A stretch of DNA of 64,000 nt from CAVYXK01 sp963772445 (GCA_963772445.1 CAVYXK010000001.1:930001-994000), one strand, 5' to 3'. Numbered from the stretch's first letter, positions 9,265-17,998 are shown. Notes: generated by a model from the letters alone, not told the origin. Numbers and translations: made by a program.

Positions 9265-9604
9265 GATCACGCCCGACCATCTTGCCCGGTCCGCCTACGT
9301 CTACATCCGCCAGTCGACTATCGATCAAGTTCATCGGAACCAGGAAAGTCGGCGGCGACAGTATGGCCTGGCCGAGCGCGCCCGGCAGTTGGGTTGGACC
9401 GATGTCGTGGTGGTTGATGACGACCTTGGCGTATCAGGCTCCGGCGTTAGTCGACCCGGTTTCGAGCGACTGCTGGTGGCGATTTGTGAGGGCCGAGTCG
9501 GCGCCGTGCTATCCATCGAAGCCTCGCGGCTTGCCCGCAACGGCCGGGATTGGCATACACTGCTGGAGTTCTGTGCCGTGATCGGCTGTCTCATCATTGA
9601 CATA
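9257..9604 (+). pseudogene. large serine recombinase, N-terminal catalytic part
   Basis: Starts at ATG 9257. It has the serine recombinase catalytic domain: SAYVYIRQST with the nucleophile serine, DDLGVSGSG, RPGFERLL and LSIEASRLARNGRDWH. After LIID at about 9604 the frame becomes nonsense, because the following DNA is the recombinase C-terminal region in reverse orientation. The gene is broken by an internal inversion and cannot make an active enzyme. Confidence 0.8.
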
Positions 9605-9605
9605 G

Positions 9606-10185
9606 GGCGCGCCGACGCACGCCTGCCTCGCAGGGAGCAGTCCGTCCCGGATCAAGCGAACAATGGTCATCTTGTGGACGCCAAGACGGCTCGCGGCTTC
9701 ATGCAGGATCAGCTCTTGTCGCTGCGTCCGTTCGCCGTCGCGATAGACCGCAATCTGGTGCACGCCACGGAAATTGCGAACGCGCAACTGAGTCCAGCTC
9801 TGTCCTTTGGCCGAGCGTATTCCGAGCCGGTTGAGAAGCGGGGCGATGCTGTGGTCCGGCAATATGCGAGCGAGTTCGCGGACCAATTGCACGGTCTCGA
9901 TGTTAGTCTTCCAGCGATTTTGCCCGGTGCGGTTCTTCGCCACTTCAAGCCGCGTGTGATCTCCGCCCTGCCAATGCAGCACGAGGCGCAGCCGATCGGC
10001 CTCCACAGTGACGACGATCTCCTCGAGGACGGCGCGTAAAATCCGCTTGCGGGTTTCGTTGGACGCGGCGGGATGGTTCCATAACTGGGGCAAGTCATCA
10101 GCGAGCGTCAACAGCGTCGCACGCTCATCGTCGCACAGCGCGCGCGGCCTCCCGAAAGTTGCCTGTCTTCCCAGGCTGCCCAGCC
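9606..10185 (-). pseudogene. large serine recombinase, C-terminal part, inverted
   Basis: On the minus strand the frame reads FGRPRALCDDER, then ADDLPQLWNHP, KRILRAVLEEIVV, ELARILPDHSIAPLLNRLG and HKMTIVRLIRDGLLPA. These are the C-terminal DNA-binding and zinc-ribbon-linked blocks of the same recombinase family. The two halves meet tail to tail at about 9605. A local inversion with loss of the middle part is the simplest explanation. Confidence 0.7.
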
Positions 10186-10265
10186 GCTCTGAATCAGAGA
10201 AAGGAGTAAGACCCCGCGGCTTGCAGGCGTTGTGCCTACGCTCCTGCTGCGGGGTTCGACAAACA

Positions 10266-10296
10266 AAAAAGCCGCAACCTCTTCAGGGTGCGGCGG
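10266..10296 (-). terminator. intrinsic transcription terminator
   Basis: On the minus strand a hairpin with arms GCCGCACCC and GGTTGCGGC (one mismatch) is followed by six T residues. It would end transcripts coming from the phage-like gene set at 10.4-12.2 kb. Confidence 0.7.
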
Positions 10297-10380
10297 ACAA
10301 TTCACGAGCTTGAGATATTTATACCTTAGAGGATGAGGCTGCGTCAAGATGTTTCACGGGCAACACTTCAGACGGCAGTT

Positions 10381-10950
10381 TTATTGCGCGAGCTCCGCGA
10401 GGCCGAGCCGTAAAACCGCAATGCCTGCCTGCGGTATCATGCCATTACGTGCGGCCCAATCGCCGGGGGATTCGCCCGCGATGATGACGCAAAACAAAAC
10501 GGGCCGCAGGCTGGCGCCGACCGCGTTCATCGCTTTCTTGTAGTGCTTTAGCGCCTCGAGCTGCGTCTCACCTTCCCATTGCGTATTGCCGGAGGACACG
10601 CGCGGCTCGAAGCTGGTGCACATGCGCGGGCCGAGGCCGGAGGCATGGAAGTCCGTCCGTATCCGCTCTGCTCCCGGCCAGAGCATGAGATTGCGCCATT
10701 CGTTCGCGGGGTCGAGCTGGTTGCGGATCTTGTAGCGATCGTGCGGAAACTGGGCTTCGACACGGGCGCCGACGATGGTCGGATGACCGGTGGATGAATA
10801 TCCCCGGTTTTCTATGGCAACTTGGAGGCGCTTTTTGATTTCAGGAGTGCCGGTGTCGCCGGCGAAGCGGGGAGCAGCTTTTGCCCGAGACTTACGGGGT
10901 TTCAGTCGCGCCTTTTCGCGCAGAAAACGCGGTAGTTCCTGAGTTTTCAT
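10381..10950 (-). CDS. DUF6456-like protein, phage/plasmid-type
   Basis: A 189-residue basic protein starting at MKTQELPRFLR; an earlier in-frame start at 11016 is possible. The C-terminal half (EWRNLMLWPGAERIRTDFHA, then EALKHYKKAMNAVG and AARNGMIPQAGIAVLRLGL) follows the DUF6456 pattern: substrate-like helices ending in a regularly spaced leucine helix. That domain occurs in alphaproteobacterial chromosomal and phage-derived proteins of unknown function. It is the last gene before the intrinsic terminator at 10266. Confidence 0.5.
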   Translation of the reverse strand: MKTQELPRFLREKARLKPRKSRAKAAPRFAGDTGTPEIKKRLQVAIENRGYSSTGHPTIVGARVEAQFPHDRYKIRNQLDPANEWRNLMLWPGAERIRTDFHASGLGPRMCTSFEPRVSSGNTQWEGETQLEALKHYKKAMNAVGASLRPVLFCVIIAGESPGDWAARNGMIPQAGIAVLRLGLAELAQ

Positions 10951-11030
10951 CAAGGCTGGGAGCAAGGGGCGACACGGCGACTGTTCGATCCTAGTTGAAA
11001 AATCGTGGCAGTACAATATCCTTGGAGGTC

Positions 11031-11220
11031 TCAGACATCATCAGGGCTGAGGGTAACGATCAGCTCGGCTGATCTCTTATGAACCTCGTCCTCCCGTTCC
11101 AGGCTCTTCGGGAACCGGCTGCGGCGCGCCTGGATCATTGTCTTCGATGTCTGCCGTTGGCGCACGGCCAGGATAGCGGCATCCCAGCCCCGCTGGAATT
11201 CCGGGGTGATCTTGGCATAA
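11031..11220 (-). pseudogene. possible coding remnant
   Basis: A 62-codon open segment with protein-like composition (KITPEFQRGWDAAILAVRQR, then FPKSLEREDEVHKRSAELIV) ends at TGA 11031. Upstream an in-frame TGA precedes any good start codon. It may be the 3' part of a small phage-type gene. Unrecognised. Confidence 0.25.
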
Positions 11221-11256
11221 GGCGTGACGGTTCCTCACCCGGGAGAGGATCTGAAA

Positions 11257-11508
11257 TTATGCTCGCTTGATTATCCGCAGGACGACAAGCAGGACCATAG
11301 CACCAATGACGGCCACGATAATGGAGCCAATCAAGCCGCCGCCGGTGGAAATCCCCAGCACACTGCCAAGATATCCACCAATCACCGCGCCGACGATGCC
11401 GACGATGATATCGACGACCAGGCCAAATCCACCACCCTTTACGATCTGTCCTGCGAGCCAACCGGCGATTGCCCCGATCACAATCCAAGTGATGATGCCG
11501 TATTCCAT
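11257..11508 (-). CDS. GlsB/YeaQ/YmgE family stress-response membrane protein
   Basis: An 83-residue, very hydrophobic and glycine-rich protein starting at MEYGIITWIVIGAIAGWLAG behind a strong ribosome site (AGGGAGG, 7 bases upstream). It has the transglycosylase-associated family pattern: three short membrane segments with GGGFGLVVDIIVGIVGA and GGGLIGSIIVAVIGA. Small inner-membrane proteins of this family accumulate under acid or general stress; the molecular role is unknown. Confidence 0.85.
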   Translation of the reverse strand: MEYGIITWIVIGAIAGWLAGQIVKGGGFGLVVDIIVGIVGAVIGGYLGSVLGISTGGGLIGSIIVAVIGAMVLLVVLRIIKRA

Positions 11509-11613
11509 CTTGTTTCCCTCCCTTTTGTTCATGCTGGACGAGTCCAGCGTCGTTTTGGGGCTATAGAGTGGCATCCCTCATGTGATGTAACAAGACTATC
11601 ACGGCCAGAGGGG

Positions 11614-11778
11614 TTATTCGACGGAGTTGGCCGCCGCTGCGCCGCTCATGATCTTCCGGCATTCGGCACGGATCAGCGGGGCAAGCCGGATTGCCAATTC
11701 CACAAGATCGCCGCCGCAATACCATCCCATCGCCAACACGCGGCGTATAGCCTCATCGATTGCTTGCTGGCGGGTCAT
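11614..11778 (-). CDS. small phage-type protein, last of an overlapping set
   Basis: Starts at ATG 11778, which overlaps the preceding stop as ATGA, giving 54 residues (TRQQAIDEAIRRVLAMGW, then LVELAIRLAPLIRAECRKI). An in-frame ATG at 11838 would add 20 residues and a long overlap, so the shorter form is preferred. Unknown function. Confidence 0.5.
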   Translation of the reverse strand: MTRQQAIDEAIRRVLAMGWYCGGDLVELAIRLAPLIRAECRKIMSGAAAANSVE

Positions 11779-11978
11779 GTCCTCGCCATCGTTGCCCGGA
11801 GGCCAGCAGGGCCAGATTGGGCCATCCGTGAGCGCCACTCTCGAAGTTCTTCGTGTGTCAACCGATTGCGTGCCATGACGGCCTGCGTCGCGCTCGCGTA
11901 GCCTTTAGAGCCCAGCCAATCGATGAGGATGAGAATCTGAGCCTTTGTTTTGGCGCTATAGCGCTTGACCGGAGACAT
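11775..11978 (-). CDS. small protein with DUF1153/SciP-like helix-turn-helix pattern
   Basis: A 67-residue protein (KRYSAKTKAQILILIDWL, then RNRLTHEELREWRSRM and GLRATM). The spacing of a basic N-terminal helix, a second helix, and the end GLRAT recalls the DUF1153 helix-turn-helix family that includes the CtrA inhibitor SciP. The match is weak. Its start overlaps the upstream stop as TGATG and its stop overlaps the downstream start as ATGA, indicating translational coupling. Confidence 0.4.
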   Translation of the reverse strand: MSPVKRYSAKTKAQILILIDWLGSKGYASATQAVMARNRLTHEELREWRSRMAQSGPAGLRATMART

Positions 11979-12217
11979 CAATTCACCGTCGGATTTTCGG
12001 TTTCAGTTTCCCCTTCCAAGGTCAGGATCAGGCCGAACAACTCTTCGATATAGCCAACGATCTCATCATATTTCGCTTGCGTGTTCAGGCCTGGGATTGG
12101 AGGGAGGGCCTCGAAGATTTGCCGGGCCAGATGGTGCGCCGGCTCATACATGGGTTCACCGCAGCATGAGCATGTGCCGTCGGATGGCGATTTGATTCCG
12201 TCGAGCAAGGTTTTCAT
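11978..12217 (-). CDS. small phage-type protein with a Cys pair
   Basis: A 79-residue protein with CSCCGEPMYEPAHHL near residue 16, which could bind zinc, followed by an amphipathic acidic region (KYDEIVGYIEELFGLIL). It is the first gene of the three-gene overlapping set reading toward 11.6 kb. Its 5' end is just 30 bp from the ISKra4 element, which may have separated it from its promoter. Confidence 0.45.
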   Translation of the reverse strand: MKTLLDGIKSPSDGTCSCCGEPMYEPAHHLARQIFEALPPIPGLNTQAKYDEIVGYIEELFGLILTLEGETETENPTVN

Positions 12218-12245
12218 TTGAGTCGATCCTTATCCCATTCGCATA

Positions 12246-13807
12246 GAGACCGTCCAGAACCTGGGGGTGATTACGCTCGACGAAACGGATGCCGGGCCCA
12301 ACGTTCGGCTATGGCATGCTCACGGTGAAGGGGGCCGCCACGGCCCATTCAACCAGCAGTCTATGGATCGACCTGCTGGCACTGGACCGGGAGGGCGGGA
12401 TGAGGTGGCGGGTCATGGTCGAACTGGGCGGAGTTGAGGGAACCGTGCAGCTGCACGAGGTCAGCGCCGGCGGGTGCACGACGGCCGAATACTCGGCGGA
12501 AACCTTGGGGCTGTCGGTGGGAGAAGGGAAAATGACCCTGGCCGGACTGCAGCGCCACGTGGTTCAGGCGCAGGCAGAGGAGCATTGCCGGAGCCAACGT
12601 CGCTGCGATTATTGTGGCGCGCAACGTCCGCTCAAGGACTTCCGGCGCCGGCGACTGACGTCTTTGTATGGCGTCGTGGACGTTCGTGCCCCGCGTTTCG
12701 GTCCCTGCCGATGTGGCGTGGCGTCGCGCCGGACCATCACCCCGGTCGCGGAGATCATGCCCGACCGCTGCACGCCGGACTATGAACGCACCCTCGCCAA
12801 GATGGGCAGCTTGTTGCCCCGCCGTGCCCGCTCGCTGCTGGATGAGTTCTTCCCGCTCGGCGACGCCCCGGAGGTAGAGACGATCCGCCAGCGGACGCTG
12901 CATGTCGGCGCCAGGCTCGAGAGAGACGCGGTGAAGCTGCCTCGCTCTGCTGCGCCAACCGAAGCGCGATCGATCGCACTCGCGATCGACGGCGGGCATG
13001 TGAAGGCGGTTCGCAGCTACCAGGGGCGGTCTTTCGAGGTTTTCGTCGCTCAGGTCAGCAACGACAACGGCGAGCAGGTCGTATTCAGCAGTCTGCCGGC
13101 TGAGGCCGATCGGCAGGTACAGCAGTTGCGCGGTGTGCTGCACGACCTTGGGGCGACATCGCACACGCCGGTCACCATCCTGAGCGACGGCGCCGACGGG
13201 CCGCGATCCTTGGGAGAGGCGGCGAGCGTCGGTGCAACCCATCACGTGTTGGATTGGTTTCATCTCTCAATGCGCATTCAGCATGTCGCCCAGAGCGTCA
13301 AAGGCTGGCCGGATGCCACCGCCGAAGATCGTCAAGAAGGCGCCCGCCTCACGGATATTGTCGACCAACACATTCGTTGGCGCTTGTGGCACGGCCAGGT
13401 GCAGCGAGCTCTCGAACTGATCAGCGACACGCTGGAACCGCTTGACGCCGTTGCGAGAGGAGCATCACCCGCCGCTGCGCCGGCGGCCAAGTTGGCAGGC
13501 GTGCTTCGTAGTCTCGAGACCTACGTGTCCGGGCAATCCGATCTGATCATCGACTATGCGGAGGCCCGGCATAGCGATGAGCCAATCTCGACGGCGACCA
13601 CAGAGAGTACAGTGCAGTGGTTGCTGCACCGCCGAATGGGCGCCAACCAACAAATGCGCTGGTCGCCGAGAGGCGCGCATCTGATGCTCAAGGTCCGAAC
13701 CTCGGTGGTGAACGAGACCTTCAACAGGGATCATGCCAACGCAGAGCGGTGGGCACGTCGTCCGTATCGAAGTGCGACGTAATCACCCCCAGGTTCTGGA
13801 CGGTCTC
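12246..13807 (+). mobile_element. ISKra4 family insertion sequence
   Basis: Bounded by perfect 30-bp inverted repeats at 12246-12275 and 13778-13807; each begins GAGACCGTCCAGAACCTGGG when read inward. Total length 1562 bp with one transposase gene. The flanks (TCGCATA on the left, CTTGTAA on the right) show no obvious direct repeat. Confidence 0.9.
12400..13782 (+). CDS. ISKra4 family transposase
   Basis: The start at MRWRVMVEL (12400) matches the family N-terminus; in-frame starts exist upstream inside the element. Visible blocks are the zinc-ribbon CDYCGAQRPLKDF, FGPCRCG, then ARSIALAIDGGHVKA for the first Asp, LSDGADGPR and THHVLDWFHLSMRI in the middle, and ESTVQWLLHRRMGANQQMRW with the catalytic Glu region before VRTSVVNETFNRD. 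About 460 residues, in range for the family, and uninterrupted. The stop lies inside the right inverted repeat. Confidence 0.9.
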   Translation: MRWRVMVELGGVEGTVQLHEVSAGGCTTAEYSAETLGLSVGEGKMTLAGLQRHVVQAQAEEHCRSQRRCDYCGAQRPLKDFRRRRLTSLYGVVDVRAPRFGPCRCGVASRRTITPVAEIMPDRCTPDYERTLAKMGSLLPRRARSLLDEFFPLGDAPEVETIRQRTLHVGARLERDAVKLPRSAAPTEARSIALAIDGGHVKAVRSYQGRSFEVFVAQVSNDNGEQVVFSSLPAEADRQVQQLRGVLHDLGATSHTPVTILSDGADGPRSLGEAASVGATHHVLDWFHLSMRIQHVAQSVKGWPDATAEDRQEGARLTDIVDQHIRWRLWHGQVQRALELISDTLEPLDAVARGASPAAAPAAKLAGVLRSLETYVSGQSDLIIDYAEARHSDEPISTATTESTVQWLLHRRMGANQQMRWSPRGAHLMLKVRTSVVNETFNRDHANAERWARRPYRSAT

Positions 13808-13926
13808 CTTGTAAACCCAGAGCCCAGTCTGCCTTGATTGACTCGCTACCAGGAATCTGCGGTCAATAATCCGGTGCGAAACATGCAGGCGGCGCATGTC
13901 TACGTCTTGCCCGCTCACGGGGGAAC

Positions 13927-14781
13927 ATGTCTTTCGACGACCTTCCGGCGTTACCGCCTCTGATACATCCCGATGGCAATCGCTATGTCGAGCGAATCAT
14001 GCGGCTCGGCCGTCCGGCTCAACAGCAGACGCGGTGCGTGCTCGACCAGTCTTATGGATCCGATTATTGGCAGCAGCTCGACATTTATCTGCCAGCGACG
14101 ACCTCACGATCGAGCGTGCCGGTATTCTGCTTTCTTCCCGGCGGTGCGTGGATTAATGGCTGCAAGGAGTGGCTTGCGTTTATGGCGCCCGCAGTCACGA
14201 GTGCGCCGGCCGTGTTCGTGGCGCTTTCCTATCGTCATGCACTTGCGGCCAAATTCCCCGCCCAGCTCGACGACACCCTCGATGGTCTGGCCTGGGTGCA
14301 TCGGAACATCGTCCGCTGGGGTGGCGATGCCAGGCGCATCTATCTGGGTGGTCATTCCGCTGGAGGCCATCTTGCGGCGCTCGCGACCTTGCGGCGCGAC
14401 GCGCTCGCGGCTCGCGAACTGCCGTCGCACTTTATTCGAGCCTGCCTGCCGATCAGCGCCCCTTTCGACCTCACGAGCGATGATTCTGTGCGGCGCCAGA
14501 AGGTCGCAGCCTTTCTCAAGGATCGAGAGGATGTGATGGCCGCGAGCCCGATTGCCCACGTCAATGGCAACCGAACCCCTTTCACCCTAACCCACGGGAG
14601 CGAGGATCTGCCTGAGCTCATACCGCAGTCCATGCAAATGATCGCGGCACTGAAAAGCGCAGGCACTTCAGTTGAGTCGCTGGTGCTCGCGGAACGCAAC
14701 CACTTCGACACCCATGAGGATTGCGCCCGAGCGGATAGTCCGTGGATGCGCAAACTTAGTGGGCTGCTGCGCGAGGCCTGA
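13927..14781 (+). CDS. alpha/beta hydrolase (BD-FAE / esterase-lipase family)
   Basis: A 284-residue cytosolic esterase-like enzyme. The oxyanion motif PGGAW is at 71-75, the nucleophile elbow GGHSAGG puts Ser at about 144, the acid lies in THGSEDLPEL, and His in ERNHFDTH. It resembles kynurenine formamidase-type and carboxylesterase-type hydrolases; substrate unknown. It starts about 120 bp after the ISKra4 element and precedes the split VOC gene by 38 bp, so the two were probably co-transcribed before the ISL3 insertion. Confidence 0.85.
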   Translation: MSFDDLPALPPLIHPDGNRYVERIMRLGRPAQQQTRCVLDQSYGSDYWQQLDIYLPATTSRSSVPVFCFLPGGAWINGCKEWLAFMAPAVTSAPAVFVALSYRHALAAKFPAQLDDTLDGLAWVHRNIVRWGGDARRIYLGGHSAGGHLAALATLRRDALAARELPSHFIRACLPISAPFDLTSDDSVRRQKVAAFLKDREDVMAASPIAHVNGNRTPFTLTHGSEDLPELIPQSMQMIAALKSAGTSVESLVLAERNHFDTHEDCARADSPWMRKLSGLLREA

Positions 14782-14978
14782 CCGTGGTAGCTACTTTTCC
14801 AAATCCCTGAGGAGCCCACATGGCACGATTACGGCATTTTGCGATCGTGGTACGCGATCTCGACAAGTCCGCCCAGTTCTACGAGAGCGTCTTCGACCTG
14901 AAGCGCGTTGGGCGCGAGGATCTCGAATTCGCTTCGGCGATCTATCTGAGCGATGGCGTGGTCAATCTGGCCCTCCTC

Positions 14979-14986
14979 AATTATCG
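14979..14986. repeat. 8-bp target duplication of the ISL3 element (left copy)
   Basis: AATTATCG occurs here and again at 16863-16870 on the other side of the element. An 8-bp duplication is standard for ISL3. Its perfect preservation, with the interrupted gene otherwise intact, indicates a recent simple insertion. Confidence 0.9.
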
Positions 14987-15154
14987 GGCTCGTCAGCGGA
15001 AACTGTGGGTGCTTCGGGGGTATACCGAGGGCTAGTTTTATCACTCAGCCGGCCGGCTGGTGGATTTGTGGACAACACAAGCGCGTTGCCCACAACCCCA
15101 CAGCCGCCACATCGGCAGAAGCGGAGATATCATCCGCCACCACGGCAGGCATCT

Positions 15155-15610
15155 TTACGCCTCATCGCGGCTGATCTCAGGGTCTGTCAGAAAACGGAAC
15201 AACTTGCGGCAGGTCGTGTCGAAGGAGCGCTGCGCGGTGTCGGACTGACCATGGGAGAGCAGCGGCCCGCCATCGTCGCCGATGAGGGTGAGGACGACCT
15301 GCTTGATTGGCCGCCTCCGGAGGTCGCTGTCCATCTGCAATCGGCTGATGACCTCACCGCCGAGAGCCCAGACGTTGTCGCGGTGTCGGCGCAAGGTTTG
15401 GCGTGATAGCTGCAAGGCCAGCAGGTCGCGCAGGAACGGCTTGAAGCATTCCACCATCCGCCGGCCAGGCGGAATATCGCGCGCCTCATACGCCCAGCTG
15501 CGAGGCCACTGATCGAGGTCCGGACAACAGGTCTGCAAGGGATCGGCAGCAGCCCGTTGCGCCGGTACGCTGTCACGTCTGCCGGCAACTCCTTTGGGTC
15601 CCGCTGCCAT
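15155..15610 (-). CDS. ISL3 passenger protein of unknown function
   Basis: A 151-residue protein (DLDQWPRSWAYEARDIPPGR, then LRDLLALQLSRQTLRRHRDN and WALGGEVISRLQMDSDL). The arrangement of a basic helical region recalls the N-terminal arm-binding domain of tyrosine recombinases, but no catalytic domain follows. It begins within 2 bp of the divergent transposase start: the sequence CATG supplies both ATG codons. It could be regulatory. Confidence 0.55.
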   Translation of the reverse strand: MAAGPKGVAGRRDSVPAQRAAADPLQTCCPDLDQWPRSWAYEARDIPPGRRMVECFKPFLRDLLALQLSRQTLRRHRDNVWALGGEVISRLQMDSDLRRRPIKQVVLTLIGDDGGPLLSHGQSDTAQRSFDTTCRKLFRFLTDPEISRDEA

Positions 15611-16856
15611 GCGGCTGATCTCCCTGCTGAACCACTACCAGCACTTTCCTGGGTTCGTTTACGAGAAGGCGCGACATTGCGCCGAAAGCCGAACCATCGA
15701 GATCAGCGTGCGGCCCCGCCGCGGCTCGAGACCGGTGTGCTCGGGCTGTCGCAAGCCGGCGCCGGCCTATGATCACCTGAGCCTGCGCCGGTTCGAATTC
15801 GTGCCCCTCTGGGGCTGCATGGTGGTGTTCCTCTATTGCATGCGACGGGTCGATTGCCGGGCCTGCGGCGTGCGGGTCGAAGCGGTCCCCTGGGGTGTCG
15901 GCAAGCACCAGCTGACCAAGGCCTACATGCTGTTCCTGGCGCACTGGGCGAGGAAGCTGTCCTGGCAGGAGACCGCCGGGTCGTTTCGCAGCACCTGGGA
16001 CAAGGTCTGCCAGTCGGTCGAGTATGTCGTGCAGTGGGGGATCGAGCACCGGCAACTGGGGCCGATCGTGGCGATCGGCGTCGATGAGATCCAGTATGCC
16101 AGGGGACACAAATACCTGACGCTGGTCTATCAGATCGAGCAGCAGTGCACGCGCCTGCTATGGATCGGTCGCGAACGGACGGTGGAGAGCTTCGAGCAGT
16201 TCTTCACCCTGATCGGCGAACCATTGGCTGGGCAGATCGAGTTTGTGTGCTCGGACATGTGGCAGCCTTATCTGAAGGTGATTCGTGAGCGGTGCAGCCA
16301 GGCCATCCACATCCTCGATCGCTTCCATATTGTCGCCAAGATGAATGCCGCGCTGGACCAGGTGCGTGCCGCCGAGGCTCGCCGGCTGGCCCGGGACGGC
16401 TATGAGCCAGTCTTGAAGAAGACCCGCTGGTGTGTGCTCAAGCGCAAGGCCAACCTGACCGAGCATCAACGCTTCCGCCTGCGCGATCTGCTGCGCTACA
16501 ACCTGCGGACCGTACGGGCCTATCTGCTGAAGGAGGACTTCCAGCAGTTCTGGGACTATGCTTCGCCGAGTTGGGCCGGCAAGTTCCTGGATGAATGGTG
16601 CGGTCAGGTCATGCGCTCCCGCATCGAGCCGATGAAGAAGATCGCCAGGACGCTACGCTCGCACCGCGCGCTGATCCTGAACTACTTCCGCGCCAGGAAG
16701 CAGCTCTCCAGCGGTGTGGTCGAGGGTCTGAACAACAAGGCCAAACTGACCATGCGAAAATCCTACGGGTTCCGTACCTTCCACGTCACCGAAATCGCCT
16801 TGTATCATGCACTTGGTAAGCTGCCGGAACCCGACGTCGCCCACAGATTCTTCTGA
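15609..16856 (+). CDS. ISL3 family transposase
   Basis: The start MRLISLLNHYQHF is preferred over an upstream in-frame start at 15594 because it matches the family N-terminus. The N-terminal zinc-finger Cys pairs are CSGCRKP and CRACGVRV. The DDE domain has VAIGVDEIQYARGHKYLTLV (first Asp), FVCSDMWQPY (second Asp), HILDRFHIVAKMN, and VVEGLNNKAKLTMRKSYGFR (Glu region). About 415 residues with no break. Likely active, in keeping with the clean target duplication. Confidence 0.92.
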   Translation: MRLISLLNHYQHFPGFVYEKARHCAESRTIEISVRPRRGSRPVCSGCRKPAPAYDHLSLRRFEFVPLWGCMVVFLYCMRRVDCRACGVRVEAVPWGVGKHQLTKAYMLFLAHWARKLSWQETAGSFRSTWDKVCQSVEYVVQWGIEHRQLGPIVAIGVDEIQYARGHKYLTLVYQIEQQCTRLLWIGRERTVESFEQFFTLIGEPLAGQIEFVCSDMWQPYLKVIRERCSQAIHILDRFHIVAKMNAALDQVRAAEARRLARDGYEPVLKKTRWCVLKRKANLTEHQRFRLRDLLRYNLRTVRAYLLKEDFQQFWDYASPSWAGKFLDEWCGQVMRSRIEPMKKIARTLRSHRALILNYFRARKQLSSGVVEGLNNKAKLTMRKSYGFRTFHVTEIALYHALGKLPEPDVAHRFF

Positions 16857-17105
16857 CGAGGCAATTATCGAGGCGAGCGAGGTTCCGGCCTCAAGGACGC
16901 CAAGAACTTCACTGGCGCCCATCATTTCGGCTTTCAGGTCGAGAGCATCGCGGAAACCCAGAAGCGCATCGAGGCGGCGGGCGGTCAGTTCTTCTTCGAT
17001 CTGGGGGAGGATCAGGAGAAGCAAAACTTCGAGCGCAAGTTCAAGGATCCCGACGGGATTATCTTCGATATATCCCGAAAGGGCTGGCTCGGGACGTCCG
17101 ATTGA

Positions 17106-17507
17106 TCAGGGCAGGGCGGCTACGGCCGCTATCTCGATCAGCAGCTCGGGCATCGCGAGCTTGGCGATCTCGACGATGCGCTCGCCGGACCGTTCGACGG
17201 AAGGTACTGCATGCGAATGTCGTGATCCGATCGAGGAAGGCGATGTCGGTGACATAGACCGTGACGCTCACCACATCCTCCATGTCCGCCCCATTGGCGC
17301 GCAGGATCATCCGGATGTTCTCGAGCACCTGCACCGTCTGGGCGCGAACGTCGCTCTTGCCGACGATACGTCCCTCGGGATCGAGGGCCACCTGTCCCGA
17401 GATGAAGAGCAGCGGTCCGCGCTCACCCGCACGCAGTTCGAGTAGTAGCCTCTGATCGGCTTCGCCACACCCGCAGGGTTGGATGCGAGGTTGCGGGCGT
17501 TGCTCAT
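17106..17507 (-). pseudogene. RidA/YjgF family protein, two frameshifts
   Basis: Starts at MSNARNLASNPAG (17507), overlapping the upstream stop as ATGA. After residue ~28 the frame shifts (about 17425) to read GPLLFISGQVALDPEGRIVG and MEDVVSVTVYVTDI, then shifts again (about 17215) to read ERIVEIAKLAMPELLIEI. All three segments are in the right order for a ~130-residue RidA protein, which deaminates reactive enamines. Its position after the hydroxylase genes suggests a catabolic role. Damaged or mis-sequenced. Confidence 0.75.
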
Positions 17508-17998
17508 GATGCCCCCACGTGCGTCCGACACTCCGCGCCATGGATGTTGTCGAGCGCCTTCTCGATCGCATCGACAATGCCGAGGTAACCGGTGCAGCGA
17601 CAGAGGTTGCCGCTGAGCTCCGCACGGATGCGCTTTCGGTCCGCTCGCGGCAGTCGGGCAACGATGTCATAGGCGGTCGCGAGCATGCCCGGCGTGCAAA
17701 ATCCGCATTGAAGGGCGTGGCATTCCTTGAAGTGGCGGCGGATCGTCGACATCACCTCGTCGCCCTCATAGCCCTCGACCGTCCGCACGTCGCGCCCTTC
17801 AGCGCTCACCGCGAGCATGAGGCACGAGCGCATGGGCCGCCCGTCGAGCAGCAACGTGCATGCGCCGCACACGCCATGCTCACAGCCGAGATGGGTTCCC
17901 GTGAGGCGCTGGTGCTCGCGGATGAAGTCCGCCAGCGAAGTGCGGGGCTCGACATCGCCGGTGGCCTCAACGCCGTTCAGCTTGAGCGTGATCTTCAT
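17504..17998 (-). CDS. molybdenum hydroxylase small (2Fe-2S) subunit, CoxS/XdhA type
   Basis: A 164-residue iron-sulfur subunit. The N-terminal plant-type 2Fe-2S cluster is bound by GCEHGVCGACTLLLDG plus a later SC, and the C-terminal all-helical cluster by QCGFCTPGM and LCRCTGY. It passes electrons from the molybdopterin subunit to the FAD subunit. Gene order large-medium-small on the minus strand with overlapping stops and starts (about 4 bp) shows an operon. The substrate of the complex is not evident. Confidence 0.92.
   Translation of the reverse strand: MKITLKLNGVEATGDVEPRTSLADFIREHQRLTGTHLGCEHGVCGACTLLLDGRPMRSCLMLAVSAEGRDVRTVEGYEGDEVMSTIRRHFKECHALQCGFCTPGMLATAYDIVARLPRADRKRIRAELSGNLCRCTGYLGIVDAIEKALDNIHGAECRTHVGAS

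Larger units (their letters stand above)
14987..16862 (+). mobile_element. ISL3 family insertion sequence with passenger ORF
   Basis: 1876 bp with imperfect terminal inverted repeats (GGCTCGTCAG on the left; GCCTCGTCAG read from the right) and an 8-bp duplication AATTATCG. It encodes the transposase on the plus strand and a divergent passenger protein on the minus strand. Confidence 0.9.
14820..17105 (+). pseudogene. VOC/glyoxalase family protein split by ISL3 element
   Basis: The 5' part (14820-14986) and 3' part (16871-17105) join exactly in frame once the IS and one copy of its 8-bp target are removed, giving 133 residues: RLRHFAIVVRDLDKSAQFYE, then LALLNYRGERGSG, HHFGFQVESIAETQKRIE and FKDPDGIIFDIS. 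This is one vicinal-oxygen-chelate module with the paired beta-alpha-beta3 pattern, as in glyoxalase I or dioxygenase relatives. The insertion disrupts codon 56 (NYR). The reconstructed gene follows the hydrolase gene. Confidence 0.85.
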
